From contig HG738140.1 of NCBI GenBank assembly GCA_000499405.2, positions 15,515,097-15,579,096 of the forward strand: a stretch of 64,000 bases of DNA, read 5' to 3'. This stretch comes from Onchocerca volvulus. Lineage: Eukaryota; Nematoda; Chromadorea; Rhabditida; Onchocercidae. Below, in pieces: positions 1 through 13,141 of this stretch (position 1 is the first letter of the stretch; each line of letters opens with the position of its first letter). Position numbers and translations under genes: made by a program. Under the pieces are notes generated by a model that did no database searches, was not told the DNA's origin, and saw nothing but the letters and a program-made list of their open reading frames with translations.

Positions 1-113
1 GCAAAAAAAGCAATGTAACTGTTCGATCAAAAGGACAAACAACTTGGGCAATCGATGCACTAACATCTATTAAAGCTGAAACAGGATTATATGACAAACT
101 TGAAATAATTTAA
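1..113 (+). CDS. 3' end of an unidentified gene (partial)
   Basis: An open frame enters from the left edge (codons from base 3) and ends at TAA 111-113. It encodes about 36 residues including SKGQTTWAIDALTSIKAETG. The mix of charged and aliphatic residues and the absence of low complexity look like a real C-terminus, and non-coding AT-rich sequence follows directly. I do not recognise the family. No splice site can be judged because the upstream part lies outside the window. Confidence 0.5.
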   Translation, partial: KKSNVTVRSKGQTTWAIDALTSIKAETGLYDKLEII

Positions 114-3100
114 TCTAAAATTAAAAAATTCAAAAATTTCTAAATTTTTTTCTTGGAAAGCAATGAAAATTATGAGTGGCTAAGAAGGTTCATAAAAACA
201 ATGTGTATCAAGCGAAAAGTTACTTATGGTGCGCATATTAATTTATGCAAATGTTATGCAACGTAAATAGATGTCAGTTTATTTTGTCTGTAAACAAGAC
301 AATCATGTAAATCGTTAACAAAAATAAAAATATTATTACTTAAGTAAACTTTCATTCATTGTAAATATACCACTAGTTCATGTAAAACCATTACAGTAAA
401 CCATCACTCACAATCATATTTCGATACATAGGGTTATAGCATAAATATATTCAAGTATTCGATGAGCGAATATCACTAATATTAAAACAATATTATCGAT
501 TAGAACACTCATAGATTAATTATGCAGATATCTATTGATCAATTTATTTTTCCCAACAAGTCATATGTTCTTTTTTATATTCGAAGAACTTCAAATGGTA
601 AATAAGTTCGAAAGTTTAAAAAAATTCAGATTTTTTCAGAAAAATAAAACCTAACGTATGACCGCAGCCATGTAATACACGTCGCGTCCAAATTTCCGCT
701 GCATAACTTTCATGAAATAGAGCATTCTAATCCCACGTCTGATATATTACTCATTTCTCATATAAAAATATAAAATAAAATTAACTTGAATCATTGATTC
801 TTTCCTGCAAAATGAAAGCACTAGAAATTGATAATTCCAAAACTAGACAAATAAATAACAAAAAATGATGCAATCAGAAAAATCGGTTATAATTATAAAA
901 TTTTCGAGATTTCTGTGCATTTTTTACGACCAAACCACAATCTTTTTTTGAAATTCTATCATTTAGTCTCGAATAATGCTGAGAATTTGAATGATGAACA
1001 GCATAATTAACGGCAAAATTCAACTGGATGCTCACGTGGCTCATCTGTGTACTGCTTAGTAATTAACGAGCAATCTGTTCTCAAAGAAAAAATCTACAAT
1101 CCTCAATTGGAACAATTAAATCTATCCGGAAAGTCAAAACCTTTCCATTTAGAACATGCAACATGTAATTTTCCATGTAAGAAGCAATCAGTCTCTAGAT
1201 CTAAATCGCACAATTCCAAAGATTAACCCTGAACTTTGTAGTAATTCAAATATTTTGCTGAATAATTAACCGCTTCATCTGCTTCCATGACGGTGTCGAC
1301 GAACTTTTATCTGACTTTTTCGCTTTGAATGTTAGACTGAACAATATTGTTAAGTTCATAGATTGTTCGTTTGTTCAGCCAATCGTGATTCTTAGAATTG
1401 GTTTGAATATTGAGAAATACTTTTTCAACCAATTATTCTTTTGACGTCATCAAGTTGCAGAAGTTATGAGGCAATGAAATTTATCCTAAGATCAGATCAA
1501 CTGGCACCTTTCCATTTCAATTTCCAACAATTGATGTAAGAATATCCAAGCTGATCGGTAGTTTTGCAGCTGCACACGCATATTTGTAATTAATTTTAAC
1601 GTCTTTACGTGTTGCCACAAAGTAGAGTATTCCAGGCAAGCATTTATTTCTGGTATCGATAAAGAAGTTGCAAGTGATTTTCGCCTGAAATCTCCTGCTA
1701 GCAATATTACTGCAATACCAAATGGTCTGATTTCCATGCAAATCTTGCAATTATCGGTAGAATTTCGAGCGATTTTTTGTATTCGATTTTTTTTATTCAA
1801 TGCATTTGCATTTTCTCACTTGCTATTATGCAATCTCGAACTGACAAATATCTGTTCTAATCTTGAAGGAAGTTTCGCAAGCATCTTCACTGTCAGATTT
1901 TTGATATATATGGCGCAAGTATGGCACAAAATATGCAGAAGACGCGGCAGTTCTTTTAACGATTTTATATTATGGCAAAATATAATTTCAACAAGCTATT
2001 GAAAAATGAAAAACCTCAGGAAGAGTACTGAGGCCATCATTTTTTCAGAACAAAAATCTATCGACAAAATTATTCCACTCAATAAATGGCCTCTCTCAAA
2101 ATTTTGAACTTTTCCAAAAATTTTAGCATACTTTAATTTAAACTTCAATGATTAATACTACCACTTGCTCATTTTATAGTGTAATAAAATTACTTTTTGA
2201 TTAGAAATATTTGATATAATTAAAAATCCTGAGCCGAAAAATAATAAAACACTAAATAATTCATGTTGAATTCTAAATCTATATGAATAAAATCTATTTC
2301 ATTTTGTTTTCAAATTTCGGTTTTCTTTATTATTTCTTCTTGACTTACTAATGGAAATGAAAAAGTTAAATAGCTTTTTCAAAAATATGATGAAATGCAA
2401 ATTTGTTATACATTTTAATGTAGTATTTAGAAAATAATGAATTTTTCTGTTTTTCTTAGATTTCATATGTATGTATAAAATGATATGAAATATATAAAAT
2501 TTATTAATTTGCATTTTTATTATGTATATATGTACATATGTATGCATGTGTGTATATAGCTTTTATAAAAATTTTCCTTCAAATTTAAAAATTTTTGACT
2601 TCAAAAAATCTCAGCAAATATAAATGAATTTATCGTGCATTTTTTTTTTTTATTTTTCATCGTTTTTTTTATTGTGCATTTTTTTTTATTTTTTGTTCTA
2701 ACATTTTTTACTGTGTGGTAGTTCCAATATTAATTATAAATTAAATTTTTTAAATTTTGTTCCGAATATTTTAAATATATTAATTGCAAAATTAAATTCT
2801 TGATAAAATTAGTATTTGACACAAATTTTCAGTATTTTAGAAAGAATCTATGAAAATGTTAAAATTATTTGGCAAAGTTTTATATATCTTTATGAATAGT
2901 TTTTATGATATCTCATTTGAAGAATAAAAACAAAAGTTTTTGTAGCTAAATTTTAAGTGATCATTAAATTTATGCTTTATTTCCTTTCTTATAAAATGAA
3001 ATTTAAGTATTGTATTTAGCACTGAAAATTTTCCTTCAAATTATTATAAATAATATTTATTGTTTGCAAAATTATTAAATCTATCATTTTTCCTTTTCTA

Positions 3101-3126
3101 ATTATCTCATTATAATTAGTATTTCA
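114..3126. other. Intergenic, no gene seen
   Basis: About 3 kb of AT-rich sequence with short chance ORFs on both strands and homopolymer T runs (for example 2641-2690). I see no splice-bounded coding segment. It should contain the 3' UTR of the gene at the left edge and the promoter and outron of the fucosyltransferase. Confidence 0.5.
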
Positions 3127-3127
3127 G
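3121..3127 (+). promoter_or_regulatory. Probable trans-splice acceptor of the fucosyltransferase
   Basis: ATTTCAG lies 33 nt before the proposed ATG at 3161 with no upstream coding exon in frame. This is the typical place for a spliced-leader acceptor in a nematode. A cis-spliced 5' UTR intron is the alternative. Confidence 0.45.
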
Positions 3128-3160
3128 GTGATCACAACAATAGCAGCAAATAATCAAAAA

Positions 3161-6100
3161 ATGTTAAATGTTCCGAGCATGTCTACCAGATGCTTTAAAC
3201 AGTTAATATATTGTCTTCGGTATTTTCTCATCATTATTATTATTATTTATGGTTTTCATATGCTGTCTGATAATTTGACAAATTACAAGTTTCGAAATAA
3301 GGTAAATTTAATCAATAATCTTGAAATAATTATACTTACCGATTAATTAGTCTTCGTGTTATTATATTTCCAATTCTTGTGTATTTCACTGTGCATAAAT
3401 TAATTTATTTATTGAAATGAAAGTAGTTGATAACTTTAAACAAATAGTAGTAATCTCGGTAGTAATTTTACTATGAATTAAATGCTACCTGAAATGCGTA
3501 AAGTGAAATTAATTAAGGAAATTGCTAAAGAAGGCATCTTAATGAAACTAATAATTAACGAACAAAGTAAAGTGCAGCAACCGAATAATACTAAAATATA
3601 TACAAAAGAACCGAATTCACATATTATAATGAATGGTAGGTTTTCTTTAATGTTAGATTCAACCATGAAATTTTTTTTTTTTGGTTTTTTTGAAAAGATT
3701 GCACTAATGTAGTCATCTATTAATTAAATGATCTTGGCTGTTTTTAATTATTTCAATTGCAAATATTTGCTAGTGTTTCGTGACTTTGCCTAAAATATAA
3801 ATATATTTAAAGTCATATAGTTATTATCATTTTTAGCTTGCGATGAAGCTTATTTAAATAAAAAACAGAATAATTTTTTGTTCACCGGAGAAATTTGTTA
3901 TCAATAAAGGATATGATAAGTCAAAAAGGAAAAAGAATTGATTAGTGAATAAACTTTGAATGCAAAGAATAATTTTTTCCATTTTAATTACTGATAAAAT
4001 CATCGACTAGCGTTTAAGTTAGGATACACAAGAGAATCAAAGCATTCTGTGTAATTTTTTTTTTTATATTGTTTGTTATCAAAATTTTGAATTTCGATTG
4101 ATATTAAGTTTCAAAAAAAGGCTATCAAAAAAAGTTGCAGCTATCCCATTGTATTCATCACAATATGGTTTAATTATGGTTGAAAATATTGTTGGTGAAG
4201 ATCCTAGTGAAGTGCATCAACGATTTATGCCACCAAAAAATATTGGTTAGCTTGGAAAAAAAATTTTTAAAAAATCAAGAATTAAAAAGGCTTGAAAAAA
4301 AAATTTCTTCAAAGAATATTTCACTTTTTATTTTTATAAAATTTTTACTTTTTAATATTATTATAACTTTGATGTTTCATTTATTCAAAATTTAATCAAA
4401 CAAAGTCTTACAACACTAAAGAATGGAATCGTCTTCTTGTTGAATGGTTTTTCTTTTTTCTTTGCCATTATTTTACTAAAAATAATTTTAGGAAAAGGCG
4501 TAAAAATAATTGAACTAAGTGATGGGATATCCCAAATATCAGATGTTAATATGGGTGGTTGCAAAGAATGGAAGTGTATTATTCGTTTTCGAAAATCAAA
4601 TATTACTACTCCGATAGCTGAGGCTATTCTGATCAATTCGTTGAATGAACAATATCAACGATATTCCAATCAATACTTCATATTTTTTACTCAGGCCATT
4701 ATTGATCATTTCTTATATTTGTCATAAAAAAAACAAAATTCTTCATTTTCTTTTTTGCACATAAGGATAGCTTACAGTGGAAAGATTGAACATTATGAGA
4801 AAGTATCAAACTCATTTAGCAATTTCTTTGTGAACAAATGAAGAATTTTGTTTTTATACTTTGATGTCTACTTTTAAAAAATTGAAAATTATTGAATATT
4901 AAACAATTCTTCAGCTTTTCATACTATACTTTATTTAGACAGATCAAAAAAAAGAAAGAAAAAATAAATCAATTTTATCAAGTAATACATTAGAAAGAAA
5001 AAATAAATCAATTTTATCAAGTAATACATTCATTTTGCTTTTAAATGTTAAGTTATGTATTATGGAAATATTATCAAAAAAAATTTTTTTTTCTTGCAAA
5101 AGTTCTTATCATTTGTATTATTATTATTATATATGCAGAAGTTATAAATTTGTTATAATCTATCACATAAATTATAAATTTGTTAGAAATAAATATTATA
5201 ACACTGCTTTAGGAATTAGAGAACTAATTATATAAGTTAAAAACCTATCATAATCAAATATTACTTATTTTCCCAGACATTGATAAATAATTGAATTTGT
5301 TCTATGATTAAATATTACGATTACGGTATCATTTCAGGAATCAGCAGCTAATTATCCAATCGACGATTTATCCTTCAATTTATCACTAAATTTTATTCGC
5401 AAAAGTCCAATTTCATCACCGTATGGATATACAGTAAAATTAGCAAAAGCTTCAAAGCCTATAGGCTCATTGATTGATAATGATATTATATTGAATAAAA
5501 CAAAACCGATCGCATGGTTTGTAAGCAATTGTAAGACTGAAAGTCAACGAGAAGTTTATGTTAATTATTTAAAGGTTGATTAATATTTAATGTTTTATAA
5601 GGAAAAAAATTAAAAAAAAAAAATCTGCAATGACATTAAAAATTATAAAATTTAAAATTCTTCTTCAGATATTTTGTTCAGAAACATCTCTATTATGAGT
5701 AATTAATTTAAAATTAAATCAATTCCACAAGTTATTCATCATTATTACAAAAAAATGTGAATTAATATATTTTAGAAATATTTAACTGTGGATATATTTG
5801 GCATTTGCGGAGATTTTTATTGCGCATATAATGCAACGTGTGAAAAGCAACTCGATACTGTGTAGGCTTCTTTCTTTTTTTTTTAAATTTTAATTAGGTT
5901 AATACATAGCGCTGTGATTTCCCAGTCTCTGATATGGCATTGCGAATTCCCAGGTCTTTGATATAGCATCGCAAATTCCCAGTCTCTGATATAACTTCGT
6001 GAATTTTCAGTTTCTGATATAACATCGCAAATTCCCAGTCTCTGACATAATATCGAGAATTTTCAGTTTTTGATATGACATCGCAAATTCTCAGTCTCTG

Positions 6101-7259
6101 ACATAGCATTGAGAATTTTTAGTCTTTGAAGTAAAGAACGAAATTACTTGTAGCAAGCATTATTGATGTTTTTAATGCTTTATCTAATTATAAATATTAA
6201 GATTTAAAACAGTGCTAATAATGAATTATTAAAACAAATGGAAAAAAATTCTCACATTTCTTACAATTATTCATATTTTATTGAAAATATCAATACAACA
6301 ATTTTTTGTCAGAAAAGAATCTTGCTAAAACTTGTAAATTAATTCATTTTCAGTTATTACTTCTATTTGGCATTTGAAAATTCGATATGCGACGATTATA
6401 TAACGGAAAAGTTATGGAAACATGGCTATGGGCATGATATAATACCGATTGTATTGAAACGATCAATCGTTGAACGATACGTACCACCATATTCATTCAT
6501 TGCTGTTGATGATTTTACAACTATTCGAGATTTGGCTGATTACTTGAAATATTTAATGCATAATATATCAGCATATAAGTAATTAGTGCTAAAATTAATT
6601 TAGTACAAGATTATATCAGAAACATATAAATTTATCTTACTATTGTTAACTGAAAATTATTATCTAATAATATCTTATCAATTTTGACTCAATTTATTCA
6701 TTTTAATTTATGTATCTAATAATTAAAGAAAGAAATGTTTACATTTAAGTATGATATTTGACATTTTTGGCTAACATATTTTATTTCACCTATACGATTA
6801 TTATGAAATGATTCACAAACAATATGATGAATATAATTTATTTTTTATTTCATCAGAGAATATTTCGAATGGAGGCGAGAGTATAAAGTGTTATTTTTGG
6901 ATGGAAATATTCATGATCAATTGGAGCGACCATGGGGATTCTGTCAACTTTGCAGGTTTTTCATTGTTCAAATGGAAATAATCGATTAAAAAATAATTGA
7001 TTGGATAAAAATTAACAATGCAAAGGATTCTGAATGCATGAAAATATTTGCCTTTGTACGTACACTTTTATATCCGTTTAATTATCAATTATTCACAATT
7101 TCATCTTTTTCTTTTTCTTTTTTTAGATTACTACGGATGAATCCACGTCCAGAATATATTATTAGTGATTTTAGCAATTTCTGGATTAATTCATGTGAAT
7201 TATCTGGCACATTGGTGAATAAAATTTTACGAGAGGAACAAAAATTAACAAATGTTTAA
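3161..7259 (+). CDS. Alpha-1,3-fucosyltransferase, family GT10, type II Golgi enzyme
   Basis: Transfers fucose from GDP-fucose to GlcNAc on glycans in the Golgi lumen. Proposed exons: 3161-3301, 3518-3635 (start uncertain), 3837-3896, 4141-4245, 4492-4694, 5338-5574, 5776-5861, 6354-6578, 6857-6955, 7127-7259; phases agree and give 468 residues. Exon 1 encodes a short cytosolic tail and one hydrophobic anchor (residues about 15-32), as expected for a type II enzyme. Family landmarks: paired Cys in GGCKEWKC, the FFTQ/ES junction, SPYGYTVKLAK, DIFGICG, and the donor-site block FENSICDDYITEKLW near residue 324 followed by PPYSFIAVDDF. C-terminal RPWGFCQLCR and a late Cys fit the family's disulfides. 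The exon 5 donor is GC rather than GT. The exon 2 acceptor (ATTAAG, or GTGCAG at 3577) is weak. Acceptor specificity (core or antennal) cannot be told. A polyadenylation signal AATAAA lies at 7401-7406. Confidence 0.9.
4953..5030 (+). repeat. Perfect 39-bp tandem duplication (two copies)
   Basis: Bases 4953-4991 and 4992-5030 are identical, beginning AGAAAGAAAAAATAAATC. The duplication sits in the fucosyltransferase intron that has the GC donor (4695-5337). The identity of the copies points to a recent event. Confidence 0.85.
5904..6128. repeat. 28-bp minisatellite, about 7.5 units, in a fucosyltransferase intron
   Basis: Degenerate units of about 28 bp follow the pattern TCTCTGATATAGCATCGCAA then ATTCCCAG or ATTTTCAG. 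Every unit ends in a pyrimidine-AG that resembles a nematode splice acceptor. The array lies between the donor at 5862 and the true acceptor at 6353. A minus-strand open frame across it is only a by-product of the repeat. Confidence 0.85.
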
Positions 7260-9039
7260 ATTTAACGAAAAATTATTACTTTTGTTGTTGTTGCTGATAT
7301 GGTGATCAGAATATTAGCTCAAAAAAGATAAATATTTGATGAAACGAATTTAAGAGGATGATGTATAGTGTGAAAAATTCATTTTAAACAGAAAGATGAA
7401 AATAAAATACGCACAAGATCAGATGCTAATTCTGTTTTCATAATGAAATGTTTGTGTTTCAGTAATATAAGACATAATAGGAAAATTTTTCAAATTTTGA
7501 TACCATTTGATATTTAACTGATCCGTTTTTTGCTAATTTTAGAATGAAATTTTAAAAAAAAGTCGTAATTTTTTGAATTTTACATTTTTCCTTTCTCAGT
7601 AATCAGATATGTTTTTTAAGGATACCAAATAAATTTTGAATGCAGACGAATAGATTCATATTCGAAAATTAAATTTGAAATATTTGCATTAAATATTTCC
7701 AAAGTCTTTGATATTTGTTAGCATATTTCATCATGTAATTATTTTGTACTTCAGTGGTGCGTAATCTAATAAATGAAATTCTAAAACCAATCAATAAATG
7801 TATTCTAATGCATTGTAACTAATCTTTCGGATTTTTACAAGCATTTGAAAATTAATTCAGAAAAATTAAACAAGAAATTCTTTGTCAATAATAAATAATG
7901 CATGGCAAAATCATAAAATTTTTCAATCCACAATTGATAGTGTAAATAAATAAACGTATAAATGATATCATATCAATATCAATAACAAGCATAAAATATT
8001 TTTGTTATTTTGTTGTTTTATATGATATCTGGTGAATCATTATTTGAGTAAAAGAATAAACATTCATTTGAAATCTTCATGATGTAAATTTTACATTAAT
8101 AAAAATTTTGTCTTGTTATTTCTCTTGAAATATTAAATTTATAAAATACAGATTTTCGAGAAACTTTAAATGAAAAATTGTGGTTTTTGAAGTATTAAAG
8201 TTTGCGATCAAACTTGCATTTTTCAAGCTTATATAACTTGTAGAAGATCGGAAAAGAAATGAATTTTGTTTTTTGTTTTCTTTCAATGATTTGGCATGAT
8301 TTGAAAATTTTTAAATTAATAAATGGTCAACTTCAAGTACTTCTGCTATCTACATTAGTCTTAATTCTATGAGTAGTGCAAGAGATATTAGTCCAAATAA
8401 ATTAAATGATGTTCTTGATATATTGCAAAGGCGATGATCAATCTTGGAAAGTTTATCAAAGAAGAAATATACTCCAATCTCAATTCATACAGTATTTCTA
8501 ATCATTTCTAAATATCCATAATTAATTTATCTTTATATTACCTGCAATTTATCTGAATTTTGATTCAGATAAATTACAGGAAATGCTATATTCATTGTTA
8601 TTATTTTTGATTCAGATAAATTACAGGAAATGCTATATTCATTGTTATTATTGTTAAATGACTTAAACAATTTCAAAATTGTAATTTCATAGAATTTTTA
8701 AATGCATTAAATGTGTTACAAAATGGTTATTAATAGTAACACAGTTTACAAATTCTGCAAATGTTATTGTGATAATGAAAATTGAAATTTCAAAACAGAA
8801 GTAATAATCTAAACCAATATACAATGAAAAGCAATTTCTTCAGTCTATTGATTTAATTAAAATGCAACAAAAAGTTAATTATGCATGATGCATTATTTTT
8901 ACATTCTTTGTTTTATATATTGCAAAATTAAAAGAACTGAAGATTTCTTTTAAAACAAAATAATCAATTATAATTAAAGGGAATCTTTTCATTATGGTCT
9001 AGTTCTGTAAAATTCGAGGCAAAACGAAATATTCTATAA

Positions 9040-9070
<31 letters not shown>

Positions 9071-11912
9071 ACAAATGACAAATGTGCTAGAAAATTACAA
9101 AAAAATGATATATTTATAACTAATAGAATGTACAAAAATAATAACAAGGAACTTCAAACTATTAACACTTCAGAAATTCAAAGGAAATAAATGAAATTTT
9201 TTGAAAGAACACAGGCATTATTTTATTTCTGAGATGTAATTTCTTTCAACAAAGGAAGAAATTTAGGAAAAATGATAAATTCATTGATGCCATATCAAAA
9301 ATGGTAACAATTAATTATAAAAAAAAATAACTTTGCTTTACAAACGCTTAGTTAAATAATTAAATTTGATAATTTCGTGTTATAATAAAATATATAGACA
9401 TCCTTGCAATAATGTAATATATGCTAATAAACGCTGAAATTTTTTTGTTTGTTTTGGATTACAATGATAAAAATGAAGAAGAAAACAATCAATTTAAGCA
9501 AATGCACAAATTAGAAAAGCCAAAAATATTTTGAAACTCAAAGCAATTCAAGCCAACAATGATTTTTTTCTTTTTTTTTTTTTTGTTTTAAATAAAGCTG
9601 TTATTGAGATAGGAAAAAAAGTAAGCCAAACAATCTTTAAACTAGTAGGCAGTTTTATTCGTCTAGCAGTTCATTATTTTAATATGTGTTTGTGAAACGT
9701 GTTATAGCATTTGTGACTTATTTGCTGAACTTGGCAAAGATATGTATGAAGTCAAGGCTTAATTTAAATTTTTAATTAATTCATGGATAAATAATGATGG
9801 TGCAAATTCACTCTCTGTGGCATTGGTATTTGAAAATTTAGGTATTATTGATTATAATTTGCAAACTTTTTTCAATGATAATTATGCAATTAATAATAAT
9901 TGTGTAATCAATTATGAATCATAATGCATTAGTCCTTTCGCAGGAAAAGGTAAATAATTACAAAGGCAATATCATAAAATATAAATTATAAAAAATAGAC
10001 ATTCGAATGTTTATATATATATATGTACTTTTTTTATAATGTCCAATAAAAAAAAAACGAAAGTATATATTCAAAAATATCAATTCTAACTTTTCCACAA
10101 CAACTCCAATTTTTTTCAGTCAATTGAAAATTTTAAAAATTATTATTTATCATTTTTATGAAAAAAAAATTAAAAAAATGAAAAAAAAATTAAAAATTAA
10201 ATAATAACTAATTGTTTGACATTTCAATTTATCAACTCATTTAATTATTGCATCTTTCAAACATAGATAAATTACTGCAACGACAATAACATGCCAATTT
10301 TTATGTCTTTTTTTTTGAAAGTGTAAAAAATAGAAAAATTTGATACCAGTTTAAAATTGTAAACTTAAATCAGGTCAAAATGTTTTTGATTTTCCCGATT
10401 GCATAATAAATCTTCAGTGACATAATTGTGAGAAATGAATATATCAGTGATGCGATATAATAGTCATCAGTTTTTCGATTTATTATATAAATTAAAAAAT
10501 TTCATCAACATATTGAATCTGTATATTTATTTTTGCTATGGAAAAACTTGAATCTTTAATTTTCATCAATTTTAAAAAGCAATTAAATAATGTTTGCTGT
10601 TGAAAATTCTAGTTGTATTTAATTGTTAGCAATTAAATAAAAATAAAAAATAAAATTTAATTGTTATGTTTTTTAACAATTAAACGCTGTTTTCCAATTT
10701 TTTTTTCCATACCTATCATTATTCTAAATTATTAATCAACAATTAATGTTATATCGGGATTAAATTACCCCATAATAATTTCCTGTTAATAGCATCGATT
10801 ACCAATATCACCAATGTTCATTTTTTTTTTTATCGCCCTCTTTATTTTCGTCTCTTAAAATTTTTTACTCGTATATTAAGTTTTTTTATAATATTTTCAT
10901 TGTTATCATATCATAATCCCAATTCAGATACAATTTGTTTGTTTAATTAGTAAGAAAGAGCGAAAGAGAAAGGAACTATGTAATATTTAGCCGTTGATAT
11001 TGACTTATGAAATTAAAAATATAGAAATCAACAATTCAAAGAGTTTTTAGATATGCCAATCAATCTTGAAGCTATGACAAGTGCAAGGTAGATTCGCATC
11101 TCGTGAAATGTCAATAACTCTGCGACTGTCTTCATCGTTTCCCCTAACTCTTCAATTTCTTGACATTTTTTTATCCAAACTTCCGTTTAAAACTTTTTGC
11201 TAAATTTTCTTAAAACGAGCTGAACACTTATGTTGAAGTTTTTATTTTCATAATTATATTCCAAAAAATAAATCTTTTTAATGCTCTAAAATTTAACATT
11301 GAAATGAAAAAAGTTAAATATAAAAAAATTTAATAAATTATTAAGTCGATTCATCCAATAATTTAAACATTCCAAAAATGAATGCATTCAAAAGTTATGC
11401 TTTATAATTAATATTGTTTATAAAAATTAATTTCCTACATTTTATCCCTTGTAATTGGAATAAACAATATTTAAGTAAATATGCATTGTATCTCATATAT
11501 CATATGTATAATGTATTGCACACATATTTTGTGTCAATTAATATTCGATTTATCAATTTTTCAAAGAAAATTAAAATATTCGCGAATAAAACAATTCATT
11601 AAACGAATGTTGAATGCTTCAATAATTATGCTTATTAAAGCTGACAATATATATATATATATATAATTTTAAAAAATAAAGAGAAAAATAAAACAATCAA
11701 TGAGTGCCTAATTATTGCATGATATTTCGTTAAATAAATCCTTTGCTTGATTAAAATCAAAAAAGAAAAAATATAAAAAGGGACATTCGATTATTATCTA
11801 TGTGATATTTAAATATTTTTTAGATGATTCTAAATGTTTGTGCCATGTTCATAAAATAAATAAACTTTTTTTTTTGTCCAATCAGAAAATTCATCATTCA
11901 TCCATTTTTATA
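7260..11912. other. Intergenic, AT-rich, no gene seen
   Basis: 4.6 kb downstream of the fucosyltransferase. It contains that gene's probable polyadenylation signal (7401-7406), a hairpin plus duplication at 8541-8652, an A-tract of about 22 bases near 9041-9063 and short (AT)n runs near 10012 and 11648. No splice-bounded coding segment was recognised. Confidence 0.45.
8541..8652. repeat. Hairpin and 47-bp direct duplication
   Basis: Bases 8541-8558 and 8563-8580 form an inverted repeat with 17 of 18 pairs and a 4-nt loop. The right arm plus following sequence (about 8559-8605) is then repeated directly at about 8606-8652. Confidence 0.8.
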
Positions 11913-12329
11913 ATGCATTATTTTTTGCAAAAATTTACAGAAATTCCTACAGTAAATTTAACTGTAAATATTAATAATCGAACTGGTTTAGGTCCATTTT
12001 TCCATAATTGCCAATTTTCTGTTGTGCAAAGGTAACACTTTAGTAGGAAAGATTGGTAATTTTTATATTTATTTGATCATTACCAGTCAAATATTTATTT
12101 TTTTTTTTTTTTTGACAAGACAAACTAAACAAAAATTTTGATTTATATTAATGACAAATGATTCATAATAAATTATTTAAAAATTAATTCAATTTTTTTT
12201 TCGATTTTCAGTTATGAAAAAAGCCATTTCGATAACTGTCTGAAAATTTTATTCAATTTGATTTTCAGTTACAAAAAAATGCTTAATTTCTGTGATGAAT
12301 TATTCGATCTATCTTGCACATTAACATGA
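11913..12329 (+). CDS. Possible small two-exon gene, unknown product
   Basis: ATG at 11913 opens a frame to 12031, where CAAAG/GTAACA is a good donor. A TTTTCAG acceptor at 12205-12211 continues the same frame to TGA 12327-12329, giving 78 residues. The protein includes NLTVNINNRTGLGPFF (two N-glycosylation motifs) and several Cys. A second TTTTCAG lies 57 nt further on (G at 12268), in the same frame, so both acceptors would give open products. No signal peptide or family is evident, and an acceptor-like TTTACAG at 11934-11940 could replace the proposed start. This may be a gene relic. Confidence 0.28.
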
Positions 12330-12894
12330 CTATTAATGCCATATTTCATTTATGTAGCTTTCGATATTTTTAATTTTTTTGATCATTTTTTTTATTCATT
12401 TTTTAAAAATTTTCATAAATATGTAACGCAGAAGATCATTTTTAACTTTTTTTCGTATTTTTCGATGGCATAAATTCCGTTGACATAAAAATAATGAAAT
12501 GAGAAAAATGTTATAATATAAAGAAAATTCATAAATAAATTGCAAACAAGAAGAAAAACAAATGAATAATTGAAATGAAATGAACAATTCGTTGAATGGA
12601 ATATAAAGTACTGCTTGGGTATGTGCTACACTATGGCGGCGAATTTTTTTTTCCGAAAATTACCATCCCTTCCTGTTCCCTGGTTTTTCTTAACTTTTTC
12701 TTCTTTAAATTGTCACCTTTTCATTCGAGAATTTTTAAAAGAATCGAATCGTCTCAAACAACGAACTACTGTTTGTGATTATTTTAAAACATCGAGAAGT
12801 GGAAGGGTGAAATTGAGGAAATGGAAGAAAGAGGACTAATTTTGCTAAAATATCATTCTCGATATTATTTTTGATCATTATTTTTGTGCTCACT

Positions 12895-12895
<1 letters not shown>

Positions 12896-12959
<64 letters not shown>
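12896..12959. repeat. (ATT)n microsatellite, about 21 units
   Basis: Uninterrupted TTA/ATT triplets. Read in frame they create long poly-Asn or poly-Tyr open frames that are not genes. Confidence 0.95.
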
Positions 12960-13067
12960 GCTTAATTTAGGACAATTAAGAAAAGTTTCGTCAATCTTCT
13001 TATTCCATATCATTATAATCAATGATATCATCGTTTTTGTATAAATCTCATTCCCAGCGTTATAGAA

Positions 13068-13134
<67 letters not shown>

Positions 13135-13141
13135 TATTATT
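13068..13141. repeat. Second (ATT)n microsatellite, about 24 units
   Basis: Same triplet and same orientation as the array 108 bp upstream, with one interruption near 13131. The pair may come from one local duplication. Confidence 0.95.

Noticed and set aside
5894..6109. Minus-strand open frame of 71 codons with an internal peptide repeat
   Set aside because: It is a by-product of the 28-bp minisatellite inside a fucosyltransferase intron.
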